DNA from: Seminavis robusta
Lineage: Eukaryota; Bacillariophyta; Bacillariophyceae; Naviculales; Naviculaceae
Length of the DNA stretch: 50,802 nt
Assembly (NCBI GenBank): GCA_903772945.1
Contig: CAICTM010000730.1
Span: forward strand, 1 to 50,802
Reading direction: 5' to 3'
The notes beneath the pieces were generated by a model. That model saw only the letters and a program-made list of their open reading frames with translations. It had not been told where the DNA came from and did not search any database. Of the stretch, positions 11,801 through 22,987 are shown piece after piece (position 1 is the first letter of the stretch; each line of letters begins with the position of its first letter). The translations under genes were made by a program, and so were the position numbers.

Positions 11801-11979
11801 AAACAACTGGGCATTGTTTCCGCTCCTGTTACCACTGGGTTCTCAGGTTCCGGCAATCACCACAGCACGGGGAAGAAGATTGAGGCCGCAAAATCATACA
11901 CATCAAAACAAGCTTTAGAAACTATAGAAACGTTGATGCCTAAAATGGTAGCACCCCCTCTTCAGCACTGGGTAACTGG
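8884..11979. other. intergenic between the two cyclase-PDE copies
   Basis: About 3.1 kb. It contains the promoter of copy A at the left edge and the 3' flank of copy B at the right edge. An ATG-started open frame of 236 codons runs 10861-11571 (+), but it has no recognisable motif, a Cys/Arg/Ser-rich composition and competing open frames, so I do not call it a gene. A segment at 10490-10515 resembles the 5' half of a Leu/Ser-type tRNA but has no T arm downstream. CTAG/AGCT and GTAC/CCGG palindromes are frequent (9400-10250). Confidence 0.5.
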
Positions 11980-14900
11980 CTAGTCATTCAGTGAAACCAT
12001 GCTCGCTTCATCATCAAAGGTGTCTGTGGTCTCTACCTCTTCTTCCCAAACAGCTTTCACCTTTTCAATCATCTCATCGACAACTGCTTCCCCGCGTGCT
12101 TCCCATTCCCTCCGATTCTGAAGGGCATAGGTCAGGTACTCATCAGAGGCAACCCCAAAAACGCCACAGTCCTTCAACTTCTTTGCCAACGGGATAATGT
12201 AGAAGTCAAAGAAGCCAATCTCTCCCTTGTACCAGAATTCAGTAGGGTCTTTCTCCGAACGTCCCTCCTTGTAGGCCTTGTACATCTCCTCAAATAGCCT
12301 CTGGTTCCATTTCTATAATTGAGGGGGTGGAATTATAGCAAAGTTTAGTTATGGCAAAGACCATTCATTGAAGGAGCAGAACACAGTATGGACCTACCCT
12401 GTACACATGCCAGTGTTGCATTGTGTGAGCCACATCGGAAGCCTGAATCAGGTGCTCAATCTGTGGAATTACAGAGGTCACAAACGAACACACAGGATGA
12501 GATACTGCAGATTAGGCAGATCGACAAACATTTCAAACTCACAACAATTGTGGCCTTGCGGTTGGTGGTCACACGTGCATCCTCGTTTGGATCCTGTTCT
12601 GAGAATGCCTTCTCCCATCTAGCATTTCGCAGCCCCTTCAGGTCCTTGTCCATGATGTCAGTAGCCATCACAGAATTGACAACAAGCTGTTTGAGGCGTG
12701 TCCACTCAGCATCTGTTGCAGCGATGGCACCCCTCAGGTCACAATACTCAGGACGCAAGAGCATCTCCCACGACAGCACAACAGAGTTCTGCTCAGCTAC
12801 ACTCTTGCCCTTGTATCGCTTGGCTGTTTCGGTCTCTTCCTTCACAAGTTGAGTATTGGGCACACCAACATGATCAGCATCATGAATCAATGCAGATAGG
12901 ATACAGGCAAACTGCGTAAGAGGATCCGAAGTTATGCCATACGTATGGTCATGGAGGCTGGAGGCCACACATTTGCCTGTATCAATTCTATCTGAGGAGT
13001 GGGCAACAATACGGGACAGGAGTTTGGACACTGACATAATCACATGGCTCGCATGTTCAAAATTATGGAAAGGCTAACATTTTGTGGGAGAGCAAGCAGG
13101 ATTAGGTACACTGCCAGTACATTTTGTTGTTCTCTTTTCAGCCTTCTCATGACTTACATTGTTGTGGTAGAGATCTGCAACGCTGGTCACATACTTTTTG
13201 AGCTGCTGCACAACATCTTCAGGCAGTTCAATGGACTCTGGATCTTCTTGTTTCTTGGATAGTTCATGATCAAAGTCTGGAAGCTCAATGATCTCGCAGA
13301 CTTCATCAATCACACTTCCCACAGCTCCAGGAGGTTGGATGATGGCACATGATTTAGCCCTGGGTAGCATAGCTTTCTTCTTTGCTTTGGCCATAGCATT
13401 ACGGCGAGCAACAATCTGCTTCAAAGCCCCCTTTAGAATATCCACATTCCATTCAATCAGTCTTGCTGCCTTGTCATTTGGGATCTGGTAAATTTCTTCC
13501 AGATGGGCATGGGATGAGCTTATATCACTGCTGTCATGTGACTTGGGGGAAGACCCCTTTACATTTAGCCAGTAGGTTTGGAGCTAGAGAAAAGGATCCA
13601 GTGAACAAAAGAGGTGAGTGACTTGTCCATGCATGACACACCCTAATGGATCTTAAACAAGATGCGGTCACTCACTTGGCCCTTCCCTTTCACAAAGACT
13701 TCATTGGCTCTTGGGATTAACCATCTTTCCTTCCCTGTAGCCTTGAGCAGTTCTGCAGTCTCAGCTGAAACGTGAACCTTTCCTGGCAAGGCAGTTGATT
13801 CCATTCTAGCTGCCATGTTCATGGTGTCACCAAACAGCTGGAAGCGAGCTCGATCACCCCTGAGCACCCCTGCAGTGACTGGACCACTGTGCAAGCCAAT
13901 CCGGACATTCAGGTCTCCTGTGTCAGGCCCAAGTGTTACCTGGTGAGAGAAAAAGAAAAATGAGGTATTGCGAGTCAGAGAAGCGAAGTTGATTGATATG
14001 ACACTCTCCTGCTCATTTCGCACCTCCAATCTCTTGGTGAGCAGTCCCATCTTATAGACACAACGAGAAGCTACACGGCTCATCACAACAGCATGATCCT
14101 TTCTCGGGTCGGGAAGCCCTGCAACGGCAACATAGCAGTCTCCGACTGTGGAGGAAAGATTCAAAATTGTTGAGAAGGGTCCACAGTGGCATTAGGCAGT
14201 GCATGACTGGCACTCACCTGTTTCCACCTTGAAGGCACCTTGCTGCTTGGTGATCTCATCATAAGCTTCATAAATAGTCTCCAGTAGCGTGAAAACTTGA
14301 GATGGCTCTCTCTCACTGGACCAGGCTGTGAAACCTGCAATGTCAGCAAACCTACAGATCAATCAGTTAGAAACACAGTGCAAGACCAACCAACCTGCGT
14401 GCAATCTGGCACAAGATGAGACTTACATGACTGTGGTATCAGTAAATAGATCTGCAATGGGCTTGGACTTCTTTTTGTTGCTTTCATCGTCACTAAAAGG
14501 TGCAACGTCTTCGCCACTCTCAGAATCATGACTCGTGTTGAAGAGAAATGATTTGAGCTTGGACTTTTCATCGGCCATCATCCGTTCTCGGATCTGGGCT
14601 GGAAAGAGGGATGACACAATGGCATTGGATCTTGCTGTCACTTGATATGCCAGGATGAGTTCCTGGTTGATGGTGTTGGAGATGAAGAAGGCAAGTGTAG
14701 GCACAATTATGGCGACCGCAAGAATGACAACCTGCTGGCCAGTCCAGGCACCGGGACTGGTGCCATTCTTGTCCGATCCTTTCTGGCATGTATAGGAGGA
14801 GGTGTCACCAGGAAAGTATGTTACACAAAGCATTCCAAAGAAGTGTAGTGTACAAAATGCAAAGGCAATCACACCAGCACTCAGGTATCGAAGCCACTGC

Positions 14901-15667
14901 TGACTGATCCTCCACTGCAAACGGAAGATAATCCAAAAACCAACGAAACAAAAGATGAGGGCCATGCAGCAGGATACGGCAATGAGTCCCACATCCCATT
15001 CTTTTCTGAATGGTCCCTTTTTGGCCATGGTTCCTGTGTAATGCATCACTATGGCCCCAGAAGCAGCTAGGAAGCTGCCCATTGCCAAGTGCTGCAACCT
15101 GTAGAAACAGGTTACCTTGGTGAGCTTCCAAGCGGCTTCCTTGTCCGATACATAGTTGTTTCCCACAATGCCCTCCAAGACCTTGATCCTATCTGGTGTT
15201 GCGAATACATCATTCCCTGCTACCTTGATTGCCCCAAACATCAGAACTACCACAGCAGCAAGAGACCCAACAGTAATGGCCCAATCGTAGCAAATGGGTA
15301 TCCCTTCTATTGTCACAGCTGACAGTCCCACAAAGTGCATGCACCAAACAGCACCAAACCCCAACATGATAGCAGCATAGACATCAGGATACTTGATGAT
15401 GGCCGCCTTCTTCAATTCCTCTGACCTCCAAAGGCAGTGATCCATCAAGTGAACAGCACTGTAGGAAGCAACACAAGCGAGAACATAGGCAAAGATGACA
15501 AAGGCAAAGTTCCAGGTCTGCTTGAGTGGCTCTTCTGCAATACCTTCATACTCATAGGATGAGTCCATTAGCAAAGTAGCAAGGGTATCCACCTCTGTAG
15601 CCGAAAGAGCTTCAGTTCCGTTGAGGGCCTTCCCTTGAACCACGAAATCGGGGTGCAAGAATCCCAT
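11980..15667 (-). CDS. MHYT sensor - class III nucleotide cyclase - cyclic nucleotide phosphodiesterase fusion, copy B
   Basis: Tandem paralogue of the gene at 5162-8883, with the same eight-exon structure: 15667-14427, 14351-14218, 14145-14024, 13939-13676, 13583-13158, 13073-12543, 12460-12398, 12312-11980; introns 72-92 bp; 1037 aa. Six of the eight exons match copy A exactly in length. Exon 1 is 27 nt shorter, and exons 5 and 8 differ by 3 and 6 nt. The MHYT motifs are WCMHFVGL, VMHYTGT and LHFFGM; the second motif has lost its last Met compared with copy A. The cyclase keeps VETVGD, the Q in FQLFGD, and the Asn and Arg (NMAARMES). The PDE keeps HNFEHASHV, HDADHVGVPN and the unusual KGEIGFF. 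The C-terminus is LND before TAG. Sequence just upstream of the start does not resemble copy A, so the two may be regulated differently. One inferred donor is GTGCGA (14023), weaker than the GTAAGA of copy A. Confidence 0.88.
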
Positions 15668-17503
15668 GTTCAGCGCAATATCTGATGAAGAGTGAGTGAA
15701 AGTCCCCAGTGGAAATACTCGGTTGCTCTATCTTTCTCTTCAAAAGTGTGAGCTCCGGTGAAGAAGAGCGGGATGATGTCGACAAGGTCAAGGCCAATTG
15801 CCCTTGGCTCCAGCAAGCCACCTTCCGCCCTATTCTGGTGAAAGGAAAGACTACAGTGACGATCGTAGAACTACTTATGCCTCGAAGCAGCCTTGGACAG
15901 TAGATCTAGGTATTAATAGAACAGCACTCGAAAATAAGTGAAAAGCAACAAGGTCACTTTGAAAATATAATTCCTGACTCATAAGACCGAGGTATTAATA
16001 GACTACAGCGTGAAGAAGCACTGAGATCTAGAGGTCCGGTGGCTCTTGGATAGTACTCGGCGGGAGACCGGAACACTACTGGAACACTGGAACGAAGCCG
16101 AGTGGCAAAAGAAACTCACTAAGAATGGAAAGTTTCGGCTTGACGTCGGTGTTGGTCTAAATACTCTACTAGAAAGCCGTGGTCCTTTCCTGCTTTAAGA
16201 ACTCGATGAATGTTTGTTATTTCCACGTTTTCTTTCGCAAAGCGACCTGGCCATGTATCGTTAAAGCTTGCTTTTGTTGGTTGCCGCAGAGGCAATTGAC
16301 GTGGTGTTCCAAGTTCAAAGATCAGATGTCTTTATTGAGCCTCATAATTCCTGGTGACACATATCGAATTAATCAGTCTTAAAGGTACATGTAGCGGTAC
16401 CGTTGGCTCGTGAGTAATTTGACAAAGTCGAGCATCTCCACATCTCCACACTCCAACACTCAACTTGTGAAGTTGGAAGTTGGAAGACAACTGTTCGAGA
16501 TCTGCACATCAGATTCTGCACATTGAGATTCTACCACGCTATCATCTCGCACGTCCTATGCATACGTGTATCTACTAGTAGACCTAGTAGCTAGAAAGAG
16601 AGCATCCACAATAGAGCCCCGCAGCAATATGTTTTCATAGTTTCCATAGTCGAGCAAATGGCATCTGCTTGTTTTTGCCACGCACACACCACAAGCTTGC
16701 CCAGTTGATCGACTAGCTAGCCGCAGCAATCAAGAATCCGATTGACACTGGTATTAGCAAAGCGTTCTGAGAACTGGAAAGGCTCACTCGAAGTACCGGC
16801 ATGAAGCCGTGGCGAAAGAAAAGCCTCGACTTTCTGGACATTATACCGGTACCGGTACGGCCTCCAACCAACGCTCTTCTTCGCGCCTCTATGGCTGCAT
16901 CAGAACTAATTGATGTGTCAGGTACATTTAAACATGTAGTTTAGCTACATCCATTCCATCAAAGAATGCAAAAACAGAATGATCGTAGCTAGCTGGGATT
17001 CACATTGTGCATTGTGTGTAGGAGTACTTGAGCAAGATACCTAGACTAACCAGGGGAAGTCACACTCGGAGCCGAGTGAGTAAGCTTGAAGGAGATCCAA
17101 GAATTTCATAGCTTACCCCCGTGTGAGTCTGAAGTATAACGTCTAGTTCTGTTTGCGTTGAAGCTAACGGTGTGAAAGTACGTAAAACATTAAGGTGGTG
17201 GAGAATGTGGTGAACAGATTTTTTTTAGGGTTAAGATTCTTTTGCTGCTGCGCTGCCTAGCATATGTGTGACTCCGTCATTTCTTAGTTTTTGGTTTGAG
17301 TCTTTGAATTTGGTTTGAGTGTTTGCACAAGATATGGATACAGTAGTGTTGTCTGGGTGGTAACAATTCCAGTCAGGACCTTAGGAATGTTACCATTTTT
17401 GAATCCTATGCCCAGTGGGCATGAGTTTCAAGGACGGGTGAATGTGATTGTGTAAGCATTTTGTGGAGCATGGGTTGTTAGAGGCAAGTCAAAGCACACC
17501 ATC

Positions 17504-17537
<34 letters not shown>

Positions 17538-19583
17538 CAAACAAAAGATGGAAAAGAAAGTAATAAACTGCCAAACCAGACTACCAAGCCAAATACATTA
17601 TCTTTCGAATATGGTGCCCATTGGGCATGCTATTCAATAACCTTAACCCTATTACTTCAATGTACCTTAAATCCACATTTCTATGCAGTCATAGTTCATC
17701 TTAAGTACGTCTTGCCACCATCTACTTGAAGGCAACTTGCAATAAGTCTATAAAAAGCCTTAGTTTTCCAATGGCATGCTCTTACTATTATATCATCATG
17801 TATATTAATTAAATCTAAGTAATGAACATGCTTGCCTAAGTAAATATCCAAGTTTTGCCTATGTCACATTTTGGATAAAATGTATCTATATCTGAGGACT
17901 TTTATGCATTAAATAGGACACTTGCCTTTTTGGCTGGCTTTCTGCATTAAATTTCTCCAGCTACTAAGATACGGGTAATGCTCGATTCAGCTGAAATGCC
18001 AAAATGCTACAAAATTAGCTAAATACTCAAAATGATAGTTCTAGGCACCACATCACCAGACAGACCCACACGGGGTTGATAACTACTAATCATTGTGATC
18101 AATCAATCAACCTAGTAGACTAACTACCTTCATGTACAGGCAGTGCCCACGTCTACTTTGAGCTTCAGTTGCGAGGACCGAAGCCTGAATCGAATCGAAT
18201 CGAATCTGCGTGTCCACATGAAGCTCGCAGTTTCCCTTGCAAGGTCTTTTAAAAGGTGAATTTCGGGCAACCTTGGCCTTGAAGAAAATGCAGGGCTTGC
18301 CTCAATACGGCTGTCTCAATTCTTGGCTCATTGCCGGTCACCTTTATCTGCAAGCTGGCCAGACCGAGCTAGCTAGTAGTACAGTAGGCTACTATCGGTA
18401 CAGTACATGTATGCATCCAGTTTCACAACATGTACCCGAGCACCCTACCGTATGGTGCTGGTAGTACGGTACCCGATATCATTGTAAATCCTCGGGCGCG
18501 AGCAAGATAGAAGACACCGTGCGGTAGCGGTACTTGGAAGAAATCATGAAACATAGTCCAATACAATATATCACATTCCTTGAATGCCGGATCTCTGAAG
18601 CTTTTAATTCGTACAGTGCAGTGCGGTGGGTACAAAAATCATCAACGAAAATTGTCTGCAAAAATACTAAAAGACTGTCCACCCGCACTAATTCAGAAGC
18701 AATACTTCACAATACTGAAAGGGTTTGGGAGAAGTGTTCAGGAGCAGTGTTGGGCAGAAGAAGTGTTGGGCAGACTGAAAGTTTTCGGGAGCAGTGTTGG
18801 GCAGAAGTGTTCCCAAATTTGCAGAGGAATGCGATTCTCAGCTTGCCTTTTGAAAAACACGTATGCATTCAATTTAATCAGCCCATTAGGTATCACCGAA
18901 AGTAATTGGTTGGCTGAGGAGCTGGAGCTCCAGAACTGCATTGGAGAGATGTGGATAGTCCGCTCATTCCAGGGAGTAGCTACACTGTACTACTTGTACC
19001 GGCAGCTAGTATCGTACTGGACACTGATGTCGCATGGGGGGGCATTATCGTAGTACGGCGAGAAGGGGTTGTGTGGATCTCAAATTCGACATGAGAGGTT
19101 CTTGGCTGGTCTCCCAGCCATCTGATACCCTTGGTCAACCATAGAATTTCGAAACCAAGGCAATCCATTGTAGGTCTCTTTAATAAAAACGCTTGTTTTG
19201 CCTCTGCCGTACGCCAGCAAAATACCAGCAAAAGAAGATCCATCTAATTGTAATTGGAGAGAGAGTCAGACAGACAAAAAAGAAAGCCCGGGGCCTTATT
19301 CACGAAACAATGACGAAACTCGTGTGTGGATAATCACGCCCTGCCACGCAAATGCTGTACAAATAGTACGGAGGCACGAAAATTCCCCAAAGAAGATCCT
19401 AAAAGGAACTACAGTAGCATTTGAAAAGGTGAATTGCGTGTGCTATTTTAGGCATCTTTGACGATTATTGCATGCGTATAGAGCATCGTGGCGACGCCGT
19501 AAAGATTGATTTTTGCCACCAAAGGAGTGACGAAAAAGAGCCGAAGGGCTTGAGCTTGTTGGTATTCTCAAGATGTCACTCGT
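15668..19583. other. gene-poor intergenic region
   Basis: About 3.9 kb without a supportable gene. Open frames up to 157 codons (18580-19053) lack motifs and overlap others on both strands. It includes an AT-rich stretch (17640-18060), a short hexamer repeat (17504-17537), a small set of GTGTTGGGCAGA-type repeats (18728-18812), and scattered GTAC/CTAG palindromes. Confidence 0.5.
17504..17537 (+). repeat. AACGAA hexamer microsatellite
   Basis: About five and a half copies of AACGAA in a row. It lies in non-coding DNA. Confidence 0.8.
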
Positions 19584-20028
19584 TTAAATTCCACCTCCTC
19601 CCAGGAACATGTTGACGCGTTGCTGATCAAAAAAGAGGACAAAAAGATGACGAAATGAGAGTGAGATGAACCGAGCCGCAATCCATCCACGGTCCACTAC
19701 GGCATCCATCACGCACCATGATATAATCTTGTTCGGGATCGTAGGGATGTTCCTTACTGGGGATCTCCAAGACTGTAGGTATTGTTTGATTGTAGTCCTT
19801 CAGTACATGACGAATATCGTTGGCAATGTGCTGGTTGATGAGGATAATTCCGATGTCATTTCGCTGGGACAGCTTTTGGAAGGATTCCTCCACTTGCGTG
19901 AGCTGCGTGTCTTGCTTGACAATCAGAAAGTTGGATCCCTCGGCAGTTCGATGTCCTACTCCAGCCAACAGGAACCCTGTCACGGTATCCTCGTCACCGA
20001 TCACTGCTACAAGCTTTCCGACGTCCAT
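19584..20028 (-). CDS. V-type proton ATPase subunit F
   Basis: Exon 1 (20028-19717) encodes VAVIGDEDTVTGFLLAGVG, the DIGIILINQHIA block and PTVLEIPSKEHPYDPEQD, all diagnostic of eukaryotic V1 subunit F (Vma7/ATP6V1F) in the central rotor stalk of the V-ATPase. The uninterrupted frame would run on into a non-homologous tail. A donor GTGCGT at 19716 and an acceptor GATCAG at 19623 define a 94-bp intron and a final 39-nt exon (19622-19584) encoding QRVNMFLGGGGI, which matches the family's Lys/Arg-Val C-terminus. The spliced product is 116 aa, close to the usual 115-120. The small last exon is easily missed. It is co-oriented with the dioxygenase upstream. Confidence 0.9.
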
Positions 20029-20652
20029 GGTTGTCTATCTTCTTTTGTTATTATAGTAGTCTATCTATCAATTGAGCAGCCGTCAAATGCAAGCGCCATG
20101 GAGCACATTTCTTTCGATCTTTTATATACATCTTCGTGGCTGTATATAAATTAGCGATTAACGGATGGATGGATTCAACACCGTAGAGCTGCTATTACAT
20201 TCGAAGTCAAGTTGTCCTGTACAGTATACGACTGTACTCCTCTAATAAATCACAGGACAAGAGAACTAACTGTACCGTATGGCTGATGCTCTCAATGATG
20301 GCATGGTAGTAATTCAATGAACCAACTAGACTATAACACTCCAGCCAGCGGAATTTCAATGTCGATCTCAGCCAAGGGGGTAGCTAGCTACGTGGAACCA
20401 CCCAGGTTTCTATCTGCACTGTAAATTCTTTTTTTCCAAAGGAGATGCAAGTAGAAGGCCTGCTCTGAAGTCTACGGGGACGTCAGAAGTACATGTAGAA
20501 CGACCATTATCTGCAGCAATTCCAAGGAACGAGCTACTAGTATTGCACGGTAATAATCGTCTCCACGCACCTCTGTTCAGCAGATGGGAAGTGCTGGCTT
20601 TGGCAACAGTTTTGGTTGATCGTTCCAACCCCCTCGTTATAGTTCTAGCTAG
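20029..20652. other. intergenic, nothing recognised
   Basis: About 620 bp between the V-ATPase gene and the dioxygenase, both on the minus strand. It should hold the V-ATPase promoter. No motif stands out apart from GTAC/CTAG palindromes. Confidence 0.4.
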
Positions 20653-21354
20653 CTACCTAGTTGTTGCTAACGTTGTCCAATGCAAGGAGACCTCTGCACG
20701 AAGACACAACTTGGGCACGTCGATCGTGGGCGCCCCTTCATGGAGCGTAGGATGAGGAAACAAGAGTATTCTCCCCAACCGAGGCTGCACTGCTTCCAAG
20801 ACCTTTTGGGTCTTTGGTTCGAACAAGATCGTTTCCCCTCCAGCTTGGCAATCACGCAGATACAATAGCATGGTATGCGTCGACTGCAAACCAGTATCTT
20901 CACAAACCTTGTTTCCATCCGTATGAGGATCCAGTCTCCCTCCAACCTGGTCGTACTCCAAGAATCGCATATATGCCAGCACGTGAACGTGATATGACTG
21001 TCTCGAGTGGTGGTTGAGCGCAGTTTGGATTGCCTCTAGGAGTCCATCACGAATCCCAGGACATTGCTTGGCCGAAGAGAAGAATCGTCGCTTGCAGGTT
21101 GGACGTTTTGCGTCCAGTGGAAGGCTGAGCCGAAACTCATGGACGGCCTGCAAGAAATCGTCGGTTAATACATCGTCAATGATCCAGGCACTACCGGTGG
21201 TGCTGTGGGGTGGTTTGGATGATGTCGCCGATGAACCCTCGTCTGATACCGTAGTACCGGTACCAGTAGCTGGGGAGATATAAATCTGCTTGACTCTCAT
21301 CATCATGGCCACCATCTCCAATGGAGAATTGTCACCAGTTTTGGTGGCTGCCAT
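20653..21354 (-). CDS. 2-oxoglutarate/Fe(II)-dependent dioxygenase (prolyl 4-hydroxylase-like)
   Basis: A single-exon protein of 233 aa. The double-stranded beta-helix core shows MRFLEYDQVGGRLDPHTDG with the iron ligands H144 and D146, then GGETILFEP. The distal block GRILLFPHPTLHEGAP contains H205, and the 2OG-anchoring basic residue lies in KLCLRAEV (R219). This is the P4Hc-like arrangement HxD...H...R/K. Residues 1-55 are Ser/Thr-rich and look disordered; no clear signal peptide is seen, so a cytosolic or nuclear substrate is plausible. The substrate is unknown. The gene starts only about 65 bp from the 5S rRNA gene on the other strand, so the two share a very short divergent upstream region. 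Confidence 0.85.
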   Translation of the reverse strand: MAATKTGDNSPLEMVAMMMRVKQIYISPATGTGTTVSDEGSSATSSKPPHSTTGSAWIIDDVLTDDFLQAVHEFRLSLPLDAKRPTCKRRFFSSAKQCPGIRDGLLEAIQTALNHHSRQSYHVHVLAYMRFLEYDQVGGRLDPHTDGNKVCEDTGLQSTHTMLLYLRDCQAGGETILFEPKTQKVLEAVQPRLGRILLFPHPTLHEGAPTIDVPKLCLRAEVSLHWTTLATTR

Positions 21355-21419
21355 TGCTTGTGTTTCGTCAGATGATTTTTCATTTGAGGCAAAAGGGCGT
21401 CACGCATTCATTCGAAGTC

Positions 21420-21537
21420 AGGAACGACCATACCACGATGACAGCACCGCTTCCCGTCTGCTCAGCGAAGTTAAGCATCGTCGGGCCAGGTTAGTACTAC
21501 GGTGGGGGACCACGTTGGAATCTCTGGTGTTGTTCTT
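21420..21537 (+). rRNA. 5S ribosomal RNA
   Basis: The sequence aligns along its length with eukaryotic 5S RNA: ACGACCATACCACG near the 5' end, GCGAAGTTAAGC, GTCGGGCCAGGTTAGTAC and GGGGGACCACGTTGGAAT. The internal control region spacing matches the human gene exactly between CCATACCA and GGTTAGTAC. Terminal bases pair to form helix I (AGGAACGAC with GTTGTTCTT, allowing G-U), giving 118 nt. A T-rich run CTTTTCTTTC right after the end is a normal RNA polymerase III terminator. It appears as a single copy between protein genes; no tandem array or 18S-28S sequence is seen nearby. Confidence 0.92.
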
Positions 21538-22210
21538 TTCTTTCTGCGACGAAGGGTGCCTCTCTTTGTTGCTGCTGTGCTGCATGATGGAGGTCGAGGT
21601 GTGGCGTGTTGATGGTTGACACGCAAGGTCTCAGTTTTGTTGGGTTATGAGCTCAACTGCTTTGTTGGTGCCAACATGTCGTCCGGCTTGTTCAGGTTGC
21701 TGATGTCACGTCCAAGGAAACCACGGGCACGTTGGCACTCCTCCCATGAATGTGTCTTGGAATGAAAGCATGTTGTATGCATAGAAGAATCGAATTAGAG
21801 CATTGCTGCAGAAGTTGATGACTTGGAAGTTCCACAAAAATGCCCATGGCTGTCCTTGGAGCATTGAGACATGTGGTTTTTGTGCTGCTGGAGATGGCCA
21901 ATGAATCCACTCCAAATCCCACACCTTCTGTGACTCGACACCTGCTCCTACCGGTATCCGTACATTAGGGTTTCCCGACCCAAACACAGTACCGATAATG
22001 ATGACTGTGATGAAGGGTGGAGCGCAGTCCATTTTCCTCGGGGCTCCTGGGGAGGAGGCTGGTGTTTGAATAGTTTCAGTTGAGTGCGCTAGTTATATTT
22101 TTCAGCTTTAACTAAGGTCCAACACTCTCTGTCTTTGTGTCTGTCAGTGTCTTTGTCTATATCCTCATCATGAACATCCTCATAATGACCGTTATTTCCT
22201 TCAAAGAACT
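21538..22210. other. intergenic; weak open frame only
   Basis: About 670 bp. An ATG-started minus-strand frame of 108 codons (22032-21706) has an ordinary composition but no recognisable domain, and its overlap with a second minus-strand frame weakens it. I leave it uncalled. Confidence 0.4.
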
Positions 22211-22816
22211 TTAAGCATCCACAACCAACACTTGGCCCGTAATAAAGCCGTCGACGGAACGTTCAAACGCTTTCCCAACAAGAGCACCAGGCACCGGCTG
22301 AAAGCCAGGCATCATTTCACCGTAGACCTCCCATGCCTCCTCCAAGACAGTCGGGTTGACCGAGTTGATTCGAATGCCGCGGGGCAGCTCATGGGCGACG
22401 CACTGAACGAAAGTATCAATGGCGCCACTGGTAGTGGCATCGGCAATGGCCGTGGGGATCGGTTTCTTGTTTAAGATTCCCGTAATCAAGGTGAAGGATC
22501 CGTTGTCTTTGATGTAGTCAAGGCCAATTTTTACCAAGTTGATCTGGCCCATCATCTTGCTGTTTACAGTTGTGCTCCACTGCTCCGTGGTCATGTCCTT
22601 CAAGTTGGCGTACTTACACATACCTGCGGTGTTGACGACTGCATCGAACTCACCCACAGCCTTGTAGAGCTCAGCGATCGAATTCTCGTCAGTGAGATCC
22701 ACGTTGAAGTCGTATCCCTTGCTCCGTCCAGCAGTAATGACCTTATGCTTACCCAAACCTGTGAGGGCGGCCTTGCCCATGGTACCATTGGCTCCAATGA
22801 GGATGACAGTCTTCAT
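22211..22816 (-). CDS. short-chain dehydrogenase of a bacterial-type subfamily
   Basis: The frame extends to an ATG at 22912, but the Rossmann fold starts at the Met at 22816 (MKTVILIGANGTMGKA), giving 201 aa; the extra 32 residues are Lys/Asn-rich without targeting character. The nucleotide-binding motif is GANGTMG, with VVNTAGMCKYA as the NAG-type block, GSFTLITGIL on the serine strand, and ELPRGIRINSVNPTVLEE. The usual YxxxK catalytic pair is absent: the position reads IADATTSGAIDTFV. This matches a small, mainly bacterial SDR group that also lacks the Tyr-Lys pair. Single exon. Bacterial ancestry by transfer is plausible. The substrate is unknown. Confidence 0.8.
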   Translation of the reverse strand: MKTVILIGANGTMGKAALTGLGKHKVITAGRSKGYDFNVDLTDENSIAELYKAVGEFDAVVNTAGMCKYANLKDMTTEQWSTTVNSKMMGQINLVKIGLDYIKDNGSFTLITGILNKKPIPTAIADATTSGAIDTFVQCVAHELPRGIRINSVNPTVLEEAWEVYGEMMPGFQPVPGALVGKAFERSVDGFITGQVLVVDA

Positions 22817-22987
22817 TTTGTTTGCTTTGCTTACTTTGTTCGCTTGATAATTTGGTTTTCTCGTTTTGTGAGAAAGAGGGAACCGAGGCAAAGATGATGC
22901 CGGTTGATACATACCGTACTCTAGCTAGTACTGTGACCAAACAAACGAGAGTTTTGAGACGTCGAAAGAAGATCCGTCAGATTCCGT

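Noticed and set aside
18580..19053. 157-codon open frame
   Set aside because: It runs through short internal repeats (GTGTTGGGCAGA), has no motif and is contradicted by overlapping frames.
21706..22032. 108-codon minus-strand frame downstream of the 5S gene
   Set aside because: Plausible composition but no motif, no neighbour logic, and an overlapping second frame; not enough support.
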